Shown one piece after another: positions 9,168-19,517 of a stretch of 64,000 nucleotides of DNA. Origin of the DNA: Emiliania huxleyi CCMP1516 (lineage: Eukaryota; Haptophyta; Isochrysidales; Noelaerhabdaceae); NCBI RefSeq assembly GCF_000372725.1, contig NW_005200333.1, positions 796,725 to 860,724 of the forward strand. The letters run 5' to 3'. The notes under the pieces were generated by a model. It had not been told where the DNA came from. It made no database searches and worked only from the letters and a program-made list of their open reading frames with translations. The stretch's first letter is position 1. Each line of letters begins with the position of its first letter. The translations under genes and the position numbers were made by a program.

Positions 9168-9710
9168 TGAGCCTCCTTGCCCTGCTGCCCGAGCTGGCGG
9201 TGGGCGACTTGGCCTGCACAAGCTTTTCCGGCAAACAGAAAGGGAAAAAGAGGCCGCAGCCCCACTTTGCGTTTCCGGAAATTTCCAGGGAAAACAGAGG
9301 GTGTTTGGTGCTCCATTCTGGAAAGGCTCGCGAGTTTCCCTGTACCCTGAGTCTGAGAGCCGCTGGTCTGGGGCAAAATCTGAGGCAAAATTGAGGAAAT
9401 CGGCACGATACCCAGGCGGTCGCAGGGTATTTTCCAGGTATACCCGAGTTTTTCCAGGTATTCCCGCAAAATACCCGGTATTTTGCCGATTTGGCTGATT
9501 TGGGGCCCAAACCAGCCTCAGACTCGGCTCAGAGCCCGGAAAATTTGATGGTTTCCCCGGGAAAATAGAGAGGAAAAGAGAGGATGATGTAGAGAAAAAA
9601 GGAAAGGAAAAGAGACGGGGTGCGAGAGGAAAAGCTTGTTCAGCCTAATGGGCGACCGAACTGGGCTCGCTGCGCGCCCTCCTCTCCGGGTGGGGGACGC
9701 GCGGCACGTC
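9168..9710 (+). pseudogene. Relic of an ankyrin-gene 5' end, split by a transposon
   Basis: 9168-9208 reads MSLLALLPELAVGD from an ATG, matching the start of the intact ankyrin gene at 41954 (LLPDLAVGD). Sequence after 9656 (GGGCTCGCTGCGCGCCCTCC and on) matches the next part of that gene (nucleotides 42004-42052). The two pieces are separated by the 440-bp element at 9209-9648, with TGGGCGAC on both sides. After 9710 the similarity fades and no ankyrin repeats follow, so this is a broken fragment. Confidence 0.6.
9209..9648. mobile_element. Non-autonomous DNA transposon R1, copy 1 (440 bp, TIRs and 8-bp TSD)
   Basis: The left end (TTGGCCTGCACAAGCTTTTC at 9209) and the reverse complement of the right end (TTAGGCTGAACAAGCTTTTC) match at 17 of 20 positions shown. 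The element is flanked by the direct repeat TGGGCGAC (9201-9208 and 9649-9656), an 8-bp target duplication inside an ankyrin-gene relic. The interior is non-coding, with characteristic GGTATTTTCCAGGTATACC and CAAAATACCCGGTATTTTGC strings. A second copy lies at 34848-35278, and core-like pieces occur at 2690-2750 and, less surely, at 27400-27460. An 8-bp duplication fits a hAT-type or related transposase acting in trans. Confidence 0.75.
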
Positions 9711-10245
9711 GCTCACGGATCCTTGGGACCCTGTCGGTGTGGGTCAACCTGGCCCAGCCCCCCTCCGTGTCGCGATGCGCTCCCCGCTCCCGTTCCCCCG
9801 TGGGTCCCTGATCGTCCTTCCAAGCAAGATCCTGCTCGTGCAGGTGGGGACCCTGTCCTTCTCCCACCCCTCGTTTTGTCCGTTTTATTTATTTTATGCA
9901 CGTGGACAGCCGGTGATTACGGGACGGAAATTGCCGCTATCTTTGACGGCATCGGAGACACTTCACGAGCTGCTATGGCGTGCGACTCGGCATACGCTAC
10001 ATGGTCTAGTGGACGTTAGTCGTTTCGAGGCGCGGATCGAGACCGGGTCGAACGGCAGATGGAGTCGCTACGGCTCGCCCTGCTCGGCTCTAGCAGGCGC
10101 TCTTTCTGATTCACGGGGACCGGCGGCACCACGGCCCACCACGCCCCGCGTCTCTCTCCTGGGCTGCGACCAGCCTCACTCATATCAGAGCTGTGCCGAG
10201 TAATCGAGATCTCTACGAGAGCGTGTAGATCGCAGACAGTGCAGA
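9711..10245. other. Spacer, no supported gene
   Basis: It shares GCAGGTGGGGACCCTGTC (near 9840) with sequence at about 34771, just left of R1 copy 2, so part of it may belong to a larger repeat. The 154-residue open frame at 9739-10203 has no recognisable features and is not called. Confidence 0.5.
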
Positions 10246-10740
10246 CCAGGAGTGGAGATCCTAGCCGATTCTACCACACAGTCGGGCTATGTTGAAGATG
10301 AAAGATTGAGATCACAGATTGTGGATCGTGTTGGCAGTTGCCAGGGTCAAAGGTGGAGATTGGAGATGGAGAACACAGATCGTAGATCCTCGCGCCGGGC
10401 ATCCACCGCTGGAGCGGAGATTGGAGATCGAGATTGGAGATTGGAGATCGCAGCTGGCGGCGCGGCAGGGGTCAAATGGGAGATTGGAGATCGGAGATCG
10501 GAGATGTGCGGTGTGAATGAATCCATAGCGCATCTCCTTGAAGGTTCGAGCCCCCCCCCTCCCCCGCCCCCCGGAATCGAGATTGGAGATTGGAGATTGG
10601 AGATGGAGATCGGAGATCTGAACTGGATCCGGCAAAATATGACGCGTTGGAGATTGGAGATTGGAGATGGAGATCGGAGATCTGATCCGGCAAAACATGA
10701 CGCTGGAGATTGGAGATTGGAGATTGGAGGATGTGGAGAT
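10246..10740. repeat. GGAGATTGGAGAT minisatellite array
   Basis: About 500 bp of imperfect repeats built from GGAGATTGGAGAT, GGAGATCGGAGAT and GGAGATGGAGATCGGAGATC. It is interrupted at about 10505-10570 by unique sequence and a C-run. A longer unit (GATCCGGCAAAA-(T/C)ATGACGC followed by the array) is present twice, at about 10626 and 10684. Open frames across it are repeat artefacts. Confidence 0.85.
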
Positions 10741-11620
10741 CACAGAGGCCGCTGTGATGATCTTTTTGTTTTTTTAAAGATTACTGGTTCGCGGACGGCC
10801 CGGGAGCCTGCGGCGCCATTTTAATCTGCGCTCCTCTTTATGGCCTGCGGCGCCTGGCTTGAGCTAGGAAGTGTAAACGAGTCCGCCAGGGCGATATGCA
10901 AACACGGAGCGCGCTGCACGCGCGGTCTATGTACGCCGAACTGGGGGCGTTATAGTGTGGTTCGCGCTGCCATCTCTGCCATCCACAAATAATTTTGTGT
11001 GAGGGGTGGGGTGTGGGGGAGGGGGGGGGGGAGGACGCATGGTTCCCCCACACCGTAAACCCCCAAAACCCACTTTTCGTGTGGGTTACTCCGTCGCACA
11101 GTTCGCGCGTCCTTAGACTTTTGTGGGCTATTTCGTGTTGCGATTGCAACGATGAGCGCGCAGACGGCGCAGTGGGTGATGCTCGGAACGAGATGTAGAG
11201 GGCCCTCCTTGGTGTGCGCGAGATGCTTGTACAGCCCGCCAAGGCCTCCCTCCGTGTCGAGCCGGTCAATCAGCACGCCGACGTCAGAGGAGCAGAGTGC
11301 CGACCTGAGGGAGGGTGTAGAGGATGTAGAGTGTAGAGCGCTGTAGAGCTGTAGAGATGTAGAGCGCTGTAGAGCTGTAGAGCTCTACATCCGGCGCGTG
11401 ACGATGTGAGTCGCCTGTAGAGCGATGTAGAGCGCGATTTTGCTGTAGAGTTTGTTGTAGAGGCTCTACAGCCAAACCGCCGGGACTAAGGCAGTGACTC
11501 AAAGAGGTCGAGCCGCGCTAATGGGGTGTCTCCGAGCTTACTGGAGCTCTGATGGACAGCCCTGACTATCCCTGACACACAGGGAGTCACTCTGACGGCA
11601 CACAACACCCTATGACTGCG
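10741..11620. other. Spacer with G-run and GTAGAG repeats
   Basis: Contains a 12-nt G-run near 11022 and the GTAGAG array listed separately. No gene is supported. Confidence 0.5.
11322..11467. repeat. GTAGAG-rich repeat cluster
   Basis: About fourteen GTAGAG units, mostly as GTAGAGCTGTAGAG or GTAGAGCGCTGTAGAG. TGTAGAGTTTGTTGTAGAG at 11444-11462 recurs exactly at about 12010-12028, next to the stop of the gene at 12033, so the cluster has dispersed offshoots. Confidence 0.75.
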
Positions 11621-11974
11621 TCATGACCAGCCTGCCATGTGTCGCCGGTGCCGCATTCGTCGCTGTGCTTCTTTAGCAGGCGGTGGACTGTCGGCTGCGA
11701 GGACGGTCGCATTTGCGCGAGGCGAGGCGAGCATTGCTGCGCGTTGCATGCGCCATGACTCGCGCCAGCGCGTGCGGGAGCTCCTGGCCTGAGCGTTGAG
11801 TCCAAGCGAGTTGCGCTGGCCACTATCGGCTATCGCTACGCCGAGCCGAGCTGACGCGCCGAGGCGCCGGCCAGTCGCAGCCGTGAGGCATGCCACAGCA
11901 GCAGAGGCAACTGCCACCCATTGGGCGGGCAGACAGAAGGCCAGGGCAGCACTGGCAAGTGCAACGCGCCTCAT
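11621..11974 (-). CDS. Possible small secreted protein, unknown
   Basis: 117 residues from an ATG at 11972-11974. The first 25 residues (MRRVALASAALAFCLPAQWV then AVASA) look like a signal peptide with an AxA-type cleavage site. The rest is Arg/Ala-rich with no recognised domain. It could be the first exon of a longer gene or a chance frame. Confidence 0.3.
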   Translation of the reverse strand: MRRVALASAALAFCLPAQWVAVASAAVACLTAATGRRLGASARLGVAIADSGQRNSLGLNAQARSSRTRWRESWRMQRAAMLASPRANATVLAADSPPPAKEAQRRMRHRRHMAGWS

Positions 11975-12032
11975 GTCGGAGAGCGACCGTGCCTCGTTCG
12001 CCGCTTATGATGTAGAGTTTGTTGTAGAGATT

Positions 12033-13286
12033 TCACGTTGTGGCGAAAGTGAAGGTATAATCCCCAGTTGGGACGGTTGGACCGTGCTCGGACCCCCCGG
12101 CGTCAGGGATTGCAGTCTCCTTGAGCGTCCTCAGGAGGTCCAGGCTGCGGGTAATGTTCGCAAGCTTTCGGGTTTTCTCTTCCCCCTCTTCCTCGGCCTC
12201 GACGCCAGAAAGCTGCTGGGCCAGCTGCTCGACTGCCTCCATCTGGCAGATGCGTCCGGCGGAGATGGCCTGGACGATATCGCCCTTGGAGGTATCGGCA
12301 GTGATGGAGAAGGGCGTGCCCGCGGCTGGGCGGCGGCGCATCGCCACAAGGGCCTGAAGGGCGTTCGTCCCAAAGATGCGCAGGTAGCGCGGCCGGATGA
12401 GGGTGGCAAGAGTGACGGTACTCACGACTCCGACGCCTGCCATCGCCGACGCGTTGGTCGCGACAATGGTGATGGTCGGGCACCGTTGATCTGTGTCGTA
12501 GGTGCAGGATGCGATCGAGCTGCCACACGAAGGGCAAACAGCGCCGACTCCCCCGAGCCCCCCGAGGACTAGTAGCGGGATCATGACAAGGCCGTACTGG
12601 TAAACGGCGACGGAAAGCGTGCAAAGCAGGCCACCGCGGGCTCGGAGATAGGCGTGGAGGAGGGTGACCGACTCTTCTGAAGGCTCGTCAGCATGAGCAC
12701 CGCCTCCACGGACTCGGCGGAGCAGGGAATCGATCTGGGTCTCAAGCACGTACGTCTTGATGTACGTGTCCATGAAGTAGCCAACGTGCCGCCCCATGGA
12801 GCGCGTGGCGAGGTAGATGGCGGAGAAGGTGAGGAGCACACCTGCATAAGGGCCCATCGCCGCGTAGTCCCGGAACGGCTCGGCAATCGCCGCCGCCCCG
12901 TGGCGGAACAAGGGGTACCCTCCACTGAGGAGGAGGAGGACGCGGACAGGGGTGTAGTCACAGAGTGCGCGAACCTGATAGCCGACACAGTAGACGAAGA
13001 CGGCCATCCTGAGGAAGAAGAGGAGCTCAGGTCCCCCGTCACCGCTTGTCACCAGCTCAATCAGGGTGGTACCCAGCAGGTAGAGGAGGACTGCCCCAGC
13101 CCCGGCACGGTAGACCCGGCTAGTGAGAAGGGCTGCAATACCGTCATAAGCGAGGCCCACGGCGATCGACCAGAGGAATAACGTGAACTCGATCGTAGTG
13201 TAGGCCCAGCCCATCAGAGAATCGAGGCCACTGGCCTCTGCTCCCGCCTGGGATCGCCCATTGCGACCCAGAGCTAAGAGAGACAT
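12033..13286 (-). CDS. Multi-pass membrane protein, unknown family
   Basis: 417 residues from the ATG at 13284-13286; the longer open frame starts at TTG. Hydrophobic segments occur at about residues 23-45, 55-75, 80-105, 135-165, 215-240 and 255-280, giving perhaps 6-7 membrane passes. A loop with several Cys (CPSCGSSIASCTYDTDQRC) follows a Gly-rich helix, and the C-terminal 100 residues are soluble and charged. I do not recognise the family. It is transcribed away from another multi-pass gene (13696-16007), with a TG microsatellite between them. Its 3' end overlaps a GTAGAG repeat. Confidence 0.55.
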   Translation of the reverse strand: MSLLALGRNGRSQAGAEASGLDSLMGWAYTTIEFTLFLWSIAVGLAYDGIAALLTSRVYRAGAGAVLLYLLGTTLIELVTSGDGGPELLFFLRMAVFVYCVGYQVRALCDYTPVRVLLLLSGGYPLFRHGAAAIAEPFRDYAAMGPYAGVLLTFSAIYLATRSMGRHVGYFMDTYIKTYVLETQIDSLLRRVRGGGAHADEPSEESVTLLHAYLRARGGLLCTLSVAVYQYGLVMIPLLVLGGLGGVGAVCPSCGSSIASCTYDTDQRCPTITIVATNASAMAGVGVVSTVTLATLIRPRYLRIFGTNALQALVAMRRRPAAGTPFSITADTSKGDIVQAISAGRICQMEAVEQLAQQLSGVEAEEEGEEKTRKLANITRSLDLLRTLKETAIPDAGGSEHGPTVPTGDYTFTFATT

Positions 13287-13584
13287 CGCGAAAACCGCGC
13301 CAATAAGTTGCTGCCGATAAGTTCGCCCAACGGCGGCGCGGCGTGCAATAATTGCAAATAGGAAACCGCGCCAGACCGGCGGCGCCGAAGTGGAACGGCG
13401 CCTCGCACGGCGGACACCAGCAATATTAATAATTGACTTGAGCCGCAATGGTAGGACGCCGCCCTGAATGATGACGGCAAAGCAACCCGAATAATAATTG
13501 CCATTGCTCCCTCAGTGTAAACGACTGTGAATACCGAACTCCCCCATTCACACCTAGTCACCGTGGCCCAACTGGGGTCAAGCC

Positions 13585-13591
<7 letters not shown>

Positions 13592-13628
<37 letters not shown>

Positions 13629-13648
13629 ATGTGTGCATGTGTGTGTAA
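13592..13648. repeat. TG microsatellite in a divergent promoter region
   Basis: About 18 TG units followed by TGCATGTGTGCATGTGTGTG, between two divergent genes whose ATGs are at 13286 (minus) and 13696 (plus). Confidence 0.95.
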
Positions 13649-13695
13649 GTTTTCCGATCACCATATTTCGTCAGCTGGGCGGCCACTGAGGTCAC

Positions 13696-16007
13696 ATGGC
13701 GGCGACAGCTGTGTGCGCCGAGCGGCGCGCGGAAGACGCCTCCGCCGCCAGGATGAACATGCGGCTGGACATGAGCCTCATCGTCCTGTGCTGTGCCGTG
13801 ATCGCAGTGTACGAGGTGCCCTCGGAGCTCTTCCTGGCTCTCATCGAGCGGCTGCAGGCAGAGAAGCCCGCATTGGGCCTGCCGGTTGCCATGACTAGTC
13901 TCACCACAGAGCGCCCACCGCCCCGCAAGGCGTTCCCCGACCACTACGACAACCAGTTCGACTTTGTCGCGGAGCCGGTCAACGGCTCGCTAGCCATCGG
14001 CCTCTTCTTCCTCTATTGCTACTCGTGGGGCATCATGCACATTGCAGAGCGCGGCGCAATCGCACGCGCGCAACGCAAGCGCCTCGCCCCGACGTGGGCC
14101 GCCACCCAGCCGTACACGCACTCGCCGATCGTCGTTGCGCTGCATGGGCTCGGCTCCTTCGTAGAGATGGCCCTTGGCGTCTGTGCCATCCTCTGGCGCG
14201 ACGACGCCACCTGGGCCCACTCCGCTGCCATTCTCGCGCTCGCCGTCAACATCCCGACGGGTCTGCTCCTCACGCCGCGCGTCGGGATCAAGCACCTCAT
14301 TGTCCCCGTGTTCTGGCTCTGGAGCGTCTGCCGCGCGCTCGAGGCGGTGCGCGTCCTCTACCTCAACGACAAGCTGCTGCCAAACCTTTGGATCCTCCTC
14401 CAAGCGAGATGTAGCCGAGATGCAGCCGAGTCGATGCCGCGCAACGACGATCGGCGAGTGCGTGTACGGCTGGATGTTGGAACATCACGTGTCTAATTAC
14501 AGCCTTTGGCCCTAGGTGGGCCCCGCTGTGCGACTGGGGGGCTACTACCTCACGCCGTACTCGTCCAAGGATGGCGGCCGCGGCGACCTCTTCACGGAGC
14601 CGCTCTGCTACAGCTTCACCATCCTCATCTCGGGGACCACGGTGCGGGCGCCCAGCCTCGCACGCCGCCGCCTGATGCGCGCGCGACGCGGAGGGGTGGG
14701 TGTGGTAGGTGGTCGCCTTCGTCTACCCGCCTCACTGTATCCTCTTCTCCTGCGCCGTCTTCGCCATCGCCAAGCTGGTGTGGCCTCCGCAGCTCCGCAT
14801 CCGCACCCCTGAGGAGGAAAGGCGGTCGAGCGCCGCCTACCCCGTGGGAGAGTCCGCGGCGACCGATTCCAAGGAGGGCGGCGCGCCGCCAGCAGGGCCT
14901 GCTTACTTGCCGCGGGCGCTCTCCGCCAACTCGCTGGCGACGCTGGAGAAGAGTGCGCACACGCCGCTGCTCCTGCACAGCACGTTTGGCGCTGGCTTTG
15001 CTGCCGCACTGGCTGGCGTGATGGCGCGCTCCGCCAGCCTCGGCGAGAAGCCCCTCGCCGCCGTGCTCGAGTGGATCAGCAAGATCAATGCATTTGGAGG
15101 GCGCGAGCACTTCGGCAAGCAGTTCTACGGCGGCGACAACGTCGCGTCGATGCGGCCGAGCCTCTGCGTGCTCACCTACGTCTGGACCGTCTACTTTCTG
15201 CTCAAGGCCTACTACGTCGAGCGCAGGACCGTCAAGCGCGCGCACAAGAAGTTCGTCGCCCACGGCACGAACCACATCGCGCACTTGCACGGCCTCGGCA
15301 GCTCCCTCGAGCTCACCATCGGCATGTTCGCCATCCTGCGGCCCGACATGCCCTCCCTCGCCTACGTCTGCGTGGCGCTCGCGATGCTCATCAACGTCCC
15401 CACGGGATTCCTCATGACGAAAGGGGTGTTTGGTGTCAAGCATATTACCGTGCCCTCTCAGATGCTGAATGTGCATCCCAGCATGCCTGGCCGTATCCCG
15501 TCGGCTTTTACTTCCCAAGCCGGCGGAGTGCCAAGCACGATCGCCCTGACTGTCGTGTTTGCATTGCAGGTGCCCGGCTTTGCCCTCTTTGGAGTCCTCC
15601 GCGTCGCCGAGGCGTACCGCACCGTATTTATCGACCCAAGGGCCATGCAGGGCATGTGGGTCCTGCTGCAGGTTGGTACCATCGTGCGGCTGCTCGGCTT
15701 CTTCGTCCTTCCCTTCTCATCGGTCGACGGAGCGCGCGGCGACCTCTTCATCGAGCCCGTCAACTACACGATCAACATACTCCTCTCGGGCTACATCACG
15801 GTCGGTTTCGTCTACCCGCCTTTTCTCAACCTGGCATCGCTCCTCCTCTTCGTCGCCGCTCACCCTTACTACAAGACTGCCCTCTCCGCGCGTCTGCGGC
15901 CGTACCTCGCGGGGGAAGAGGTGAACGAGGCCGAGGCGTGGCGCGACACGTGGCGCGACAGCGTTGCGCGCAAGTCGGCGGGCCGCGACTCGGCGACCGC
16001 TCGCTAA
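13696..16007 (+). CDS. Membrane protein with an internal tandem duplication, unknown family
   Basis: Four exons: 13696-14403, 14516-14641, 14709-15449, 15570-16007 (670 residues). Introns: GC-AG (14404-14515), GT-AG (14642-14708), GT-AG (15450-15569); the joins keep frame and align the two halves. The halves are homologous. Half 1 has ALHGLGSFVEMALGVCAIL, NIPTGLLLTPRVGIKHLIVP, LLPNLWILLQVGPAVRLGG and RGDLFTEPLCYSFTILISG. Half 2 has HLHGLGSSLELTIGMFAIL, NVPTGFLMTKGVFGVKHITV, AMQGMWVLLQVGTIVRLLG and RGDLFIEPVNYTINILLSG. Each half has about 5 hydrophobic segments. The function is unknown; the (S/G)-DLF-x-EP motif and conserved His in the LHGLGS motif are its most distinctive features. Confidence 0.7.
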
Positions 16008-16343
16008 GCGGCGGCTGCCTCGCGCCGCCGCTCACGTCCCCCTCGTGGTGGGGTCTCTATTTAGGAGTGCGCCGATCAGGGTTTGCCCGTGTCGGCGCGG
16101 AGGACGGTGGTGCGACTACCTCGGTGCCGTGCTATGTGCATGTGTTACGTGTCGTTTGCTATTGGTGCTGTGCCTGTAGGGCGTTGAGCCAGTGCAGTGT
16201 TGTTGGGGCATGTGCATCGATCATGAAGGAACGTCGAACCATGATGCATGTGCTCTGTGTTGTTTGTTGTGCATGTGCCATGTGCGGGTGGTCAGGAGCC
16301 GTATGTATCTGTGTCGTCCGTCCGTCCGTCCGTCCGGATCTGC

Positions 16344-16402
<59 letters not shown>

Positions 16403-16939
16403 TGTGCGCGTCGGCCGTGCGTGGTGCGCGGTGAGCCGCGCCGCGCCGGCCGGTCGCCGGTGTAGCCGGCATCTTGAGGGTCACTGGGGCAGTGCCCAGT
16501 GCGGTAAGCGGTACGTATAGGGTATTGACGTTGGCATCTCTTTGGAGAGCGCGGCGGTTCCGTCGGGCGACAGTGGAAGAGTAGAGAAAATCGAGGGCCT
16601 TGTTGCGCTTATTCCTCGTGCCCAGGTGCCCACCCACCCACCTTGTGACGGTTTTTCGCGTGTTCTTCGTGGTCGTCGCCAAGCATCCTGATTCCTGTCC
16701 TGTGTGCAGAGAGCTCTGGGGAGCTCCGCACCCTCGCGCCCGGCGCGAAATCTACCACTGTGCGCTGAGGTAATACGGCCCGGGGGGGGGCAAATCTTGA
16801 GGCGGTACGGCCCTAGCGCATTCGATAAAATTACGGGGCTCATTTGTCATTTCCTCATTTGCCGGGTTCGCCGTTCCCATTTTCAACCAGCGTGTTTCTT
16901 TTCGAGAGTCGCACCGGCCGTGGCCTCGGCAGCTCTCTA
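16008..16939. other. Spacer with a TGCG microsatellite
   Basis: Both flanking genes end here (convergent), so it holds two 3' regions. Apart from the microsatellite, no gene is supported. Confidence 0.6.
16317..16402. repeat. GTCC and TGCG tetranucleotide repeats
   Basis: (GTCC)n for about 4 units, then about 14 units of TGCG/CGTG. Confidence 0.95.
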
Positions 16940-19326
16940 TTAGCGCTCCTGGGCCGCATCCGCCGCCATCCTGGCTGCAACTGCCCTGGCCATCGACGCG
17001 GCCGCAGCGGCAGCCCTCGCGACTGCAGCAGCCGCGGCCTCCTCGAGCGCTGTCTCACTCCCTTCGAGCGCCAAATTGGCCCCGCGCAGCGCCGCCTTGG
17101 CCTGCTCCAGCGCCGCTCTGGCCTCCACCTGCGCCGCCCTGGCCTCCGCCCGCGCCACCTCGGCAGCCGCCAGCGCCGCCACGGCCGCCACCTCCTCCGC
17201 CTTGTCCGCCTCCGCCTCCTCCTCCGCCTCGTCCGCCTCCGCGTCCAAGCGCGCCGCCTTAGCCACCTCTGCCGACGCCGCTGCCTGGCTCTCCGCCGTG
17301 ATGCCGAGCCGGATCCGCTCCTCATGACACTTCTCGAGAAGCCAGATCATTCTCTCCTCCTCGGCTTTCTTCTCGGCCTCGTCTGCGGCTGCCTCGGACG
17401 GCGCCTCTGCACCCTCCTCCGTCTCCTGCGATGGCCCCGCCCCGCCCGCACCTCCTCCGCCCTTCTTCTCCTTCTTGCCCTTAGCGCGCTTCTCCGCCTC
17501 GACCTCCGCCAGCAGCTCGTCGGCGTGCCGCGCCGCCTCCTTCTCCTCCACCGCCCTCTCCGCCGCCCTCTCCGCCGCCCCCGCAGCCCACGCCGCCTCC
17601 TTCGCTGCCTTCTCGGCCGCCGCCTTGGCCGCCGCGTGCTCCTCGAGTTCGCGCACGCACTCGGCGTGGCCCCTCTCCTTGGCCCATTGCAGCGCGGTCA
17701 TGCCCTTCTTAGTGCACAGCGTCATATCTGCGCCCACCCGCAGCAGCTGTCGCATGACGGCGGGGCGACCGTAGCGCGCGGCGAAAGTCAGCGCAGTGCC
17801 GCCGACGCTGTGCTGCAGGTTGATCTCTGCGCCGTTTTGGATCAGCGTATCGATAGTCCGCTCGTGGCCGTAGCACGCGGCGATAGTCAGCGCAGTGGCG
17901 CCGTCGTTGGCCTGCAGATTGATCTCCGCGCCGTGCCGGATGAGCATGTCGACAATCCGCTCGTGGCCAAAGGCGGCGGCCTGTCAGCGCAGTGCCGCCC
18001 TTATTGTAATGGCGCTGGTCGATCTCCGCGCCGTGCCGCAATGCCAGCTCGACCAGCTTCTCGCGGCCGTTCGCGGCGGCGAACATGAGCGCGGTGACAC
18101 CGCATCTCGTCTGCAACGAGACATCCGCACCGCGCTGGATCAGCGCCTCGGCCAGCCCCTCGTGGCCATTGATCATTGCGACCATCAGCAGCGATATGCC
18201 GCTCTCACGAGAGCCGTCACCAAAGTCGCATTCGAACCTCTCGTCCACCCGCCCGCCGCCCTCGAGCCACGCCAGCACCGCCACCTCTTCGCCCCGCCGA
18301 GCCGCTTCCACGACCTCCTCTGGCACCGTCCCACTGCCCGGCTCGGCCTCCGCGCCCTCGCCGCACGAAGCAGAGGCCGCGGCACTGGCGCCCGCCGCCG
18401 CCGCGTCTGCGGGTGCGCCGCTCGCCCCTGCGCCGCCCGCCTCGGCCGACGGCGACTTGCTCCGAACCGCCGCCACCTCCCCGAGATACGTCCTGAAGGC
18501 TTCGACGCACTCGGCTTGGCCCTTCTCCTTGGCGTACTGCAGCGCCGTCTTGCCCGCCGCATCGCGCAACGTCATGTCTGCGCCCGCCCGCAGCAGGCGG
18601 AGGAGGGCGGTGGGCTGGCCGTGGAAAGCGGCCTGCATCAGCGCGGTGCCACCGTCCTTGGCTTGCAGGTCGATCTCCGCGCTGTGCCGGACCAGCATGT
18701 CGACAATCCGCTCGTGGCCTTTGTAGGCGACAGCCATCAACGCGGTGCCGCCGACGCTGTCCTGCATGTCGATCGCCGCGCCGTGCCGGATCAGCGTGTC
18801 CACAATCTGCTCGCGGCGATTGTAGGCGGCCTGCATCAGCGCTGTGCTGCCAACCTTGTTTCGCTGGTCGACCTCCGCGCCGTGCCGCAATACCAGCTCG
18901 ACCAGCTTCGCGTAGCCGTTCGCGGCGGCGAGTCCAAGCGCGTAGCTGCCGTTGCTGTTTTGCAACGAGACATCCGCGCCGCGCCGCAGAATCTCCTCAG
19001 CTAGCTTCTTGCGGCCACTGGCCATCGCGACCATCAGCAGCGTCATGCCGCTCGCACGGGAGCCGTCACCAAAGGTGTGCTCGAACGTCGCGTCGACCCG
19101 CCCGCAGCGGTCGAGCCACGCCAGCGGCAGTGTCGCCTCACCTGGCACCACCTCCCTGCTCGGCGCGGCATCCACTCCACCTTCGCCGCTCAAAGCCCGC
19201 ACCTGCCACCGCCGCCCCTGCGGGTGCGCCGCTCCCCCCCGCGCCGCTCGCCTCAGTCGATGGTAGCGCCGGCGCGCCCTGCCCGCCGCCCTCGCCGAAT
19301 CCACCCCCCGCCGCCGCCTGAGACAT
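16940..19326 (-). CDS. Ankyrin-repeat protein with Ala/Glu coiled coil (two apparent frameshifts)
   Basis: The likely start is the ATG at 19324-19326 (MSQAAAGGGFG). Two copies of a unit follow: a low-complexity Ala/Gly region, a (V/E)EVV-x-AW-L-x-GGRVD-type opener with FGDGSRxSG, and then 5-6 ankyrin repeats each (for example GGTALMAVAYKGHERIVDML). Residues after the second block form a 250-residue Ala/Glu/Lys coiled coil. The reading frame breaks twice: at about 19195, where the N-terminal frame must jump to continue, and at about 17985, where a repeat loses two bases or gains one (GGTALT then GHERIVDM in another frame). These may be sequencing errors, short unrecognised introns or real decay. 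Ankyrin stacks bind proteins; no catalytic domain is seen. Confidence 0.6.
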
Positions 19327-19517
19327 ACACAAATGTGTGCGCGTGTGCGGCGGCGGCGAACGCCTTCGAGAGAATGATTCAATTCTTTTTGTTCTGGTGT
19401 ACCTGTGTTATTAGTGCCAGTGCGCGCGCGCGCGCGGCCATAACGCGAAATTCTTTTTGTTTGCCGGGCAAGTTCCTCGGCGCCGATCGACGTCTCTACT
19501 GCGCACTCTGCGCTCGA
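19327..19517. promoter_or_regulatory. Short divergent intergenic region (candidate bidirectional promoter)
   Basis: Only about 190 bp separate the ankyrin ATG (19326, minus) from the COQ8-like ATG (19518, plus), so both 5' flanks share it. It contains a CG-alternating run (GCGCGCGCGCGCG near 19423). No TATA element is obvious. Confidence 0.35.

Noticed and set aside
9739-10203. 154-residue ORF as a gene
   Set aside because: No recognisable domain and it runs through sequence shared with another repeat region.
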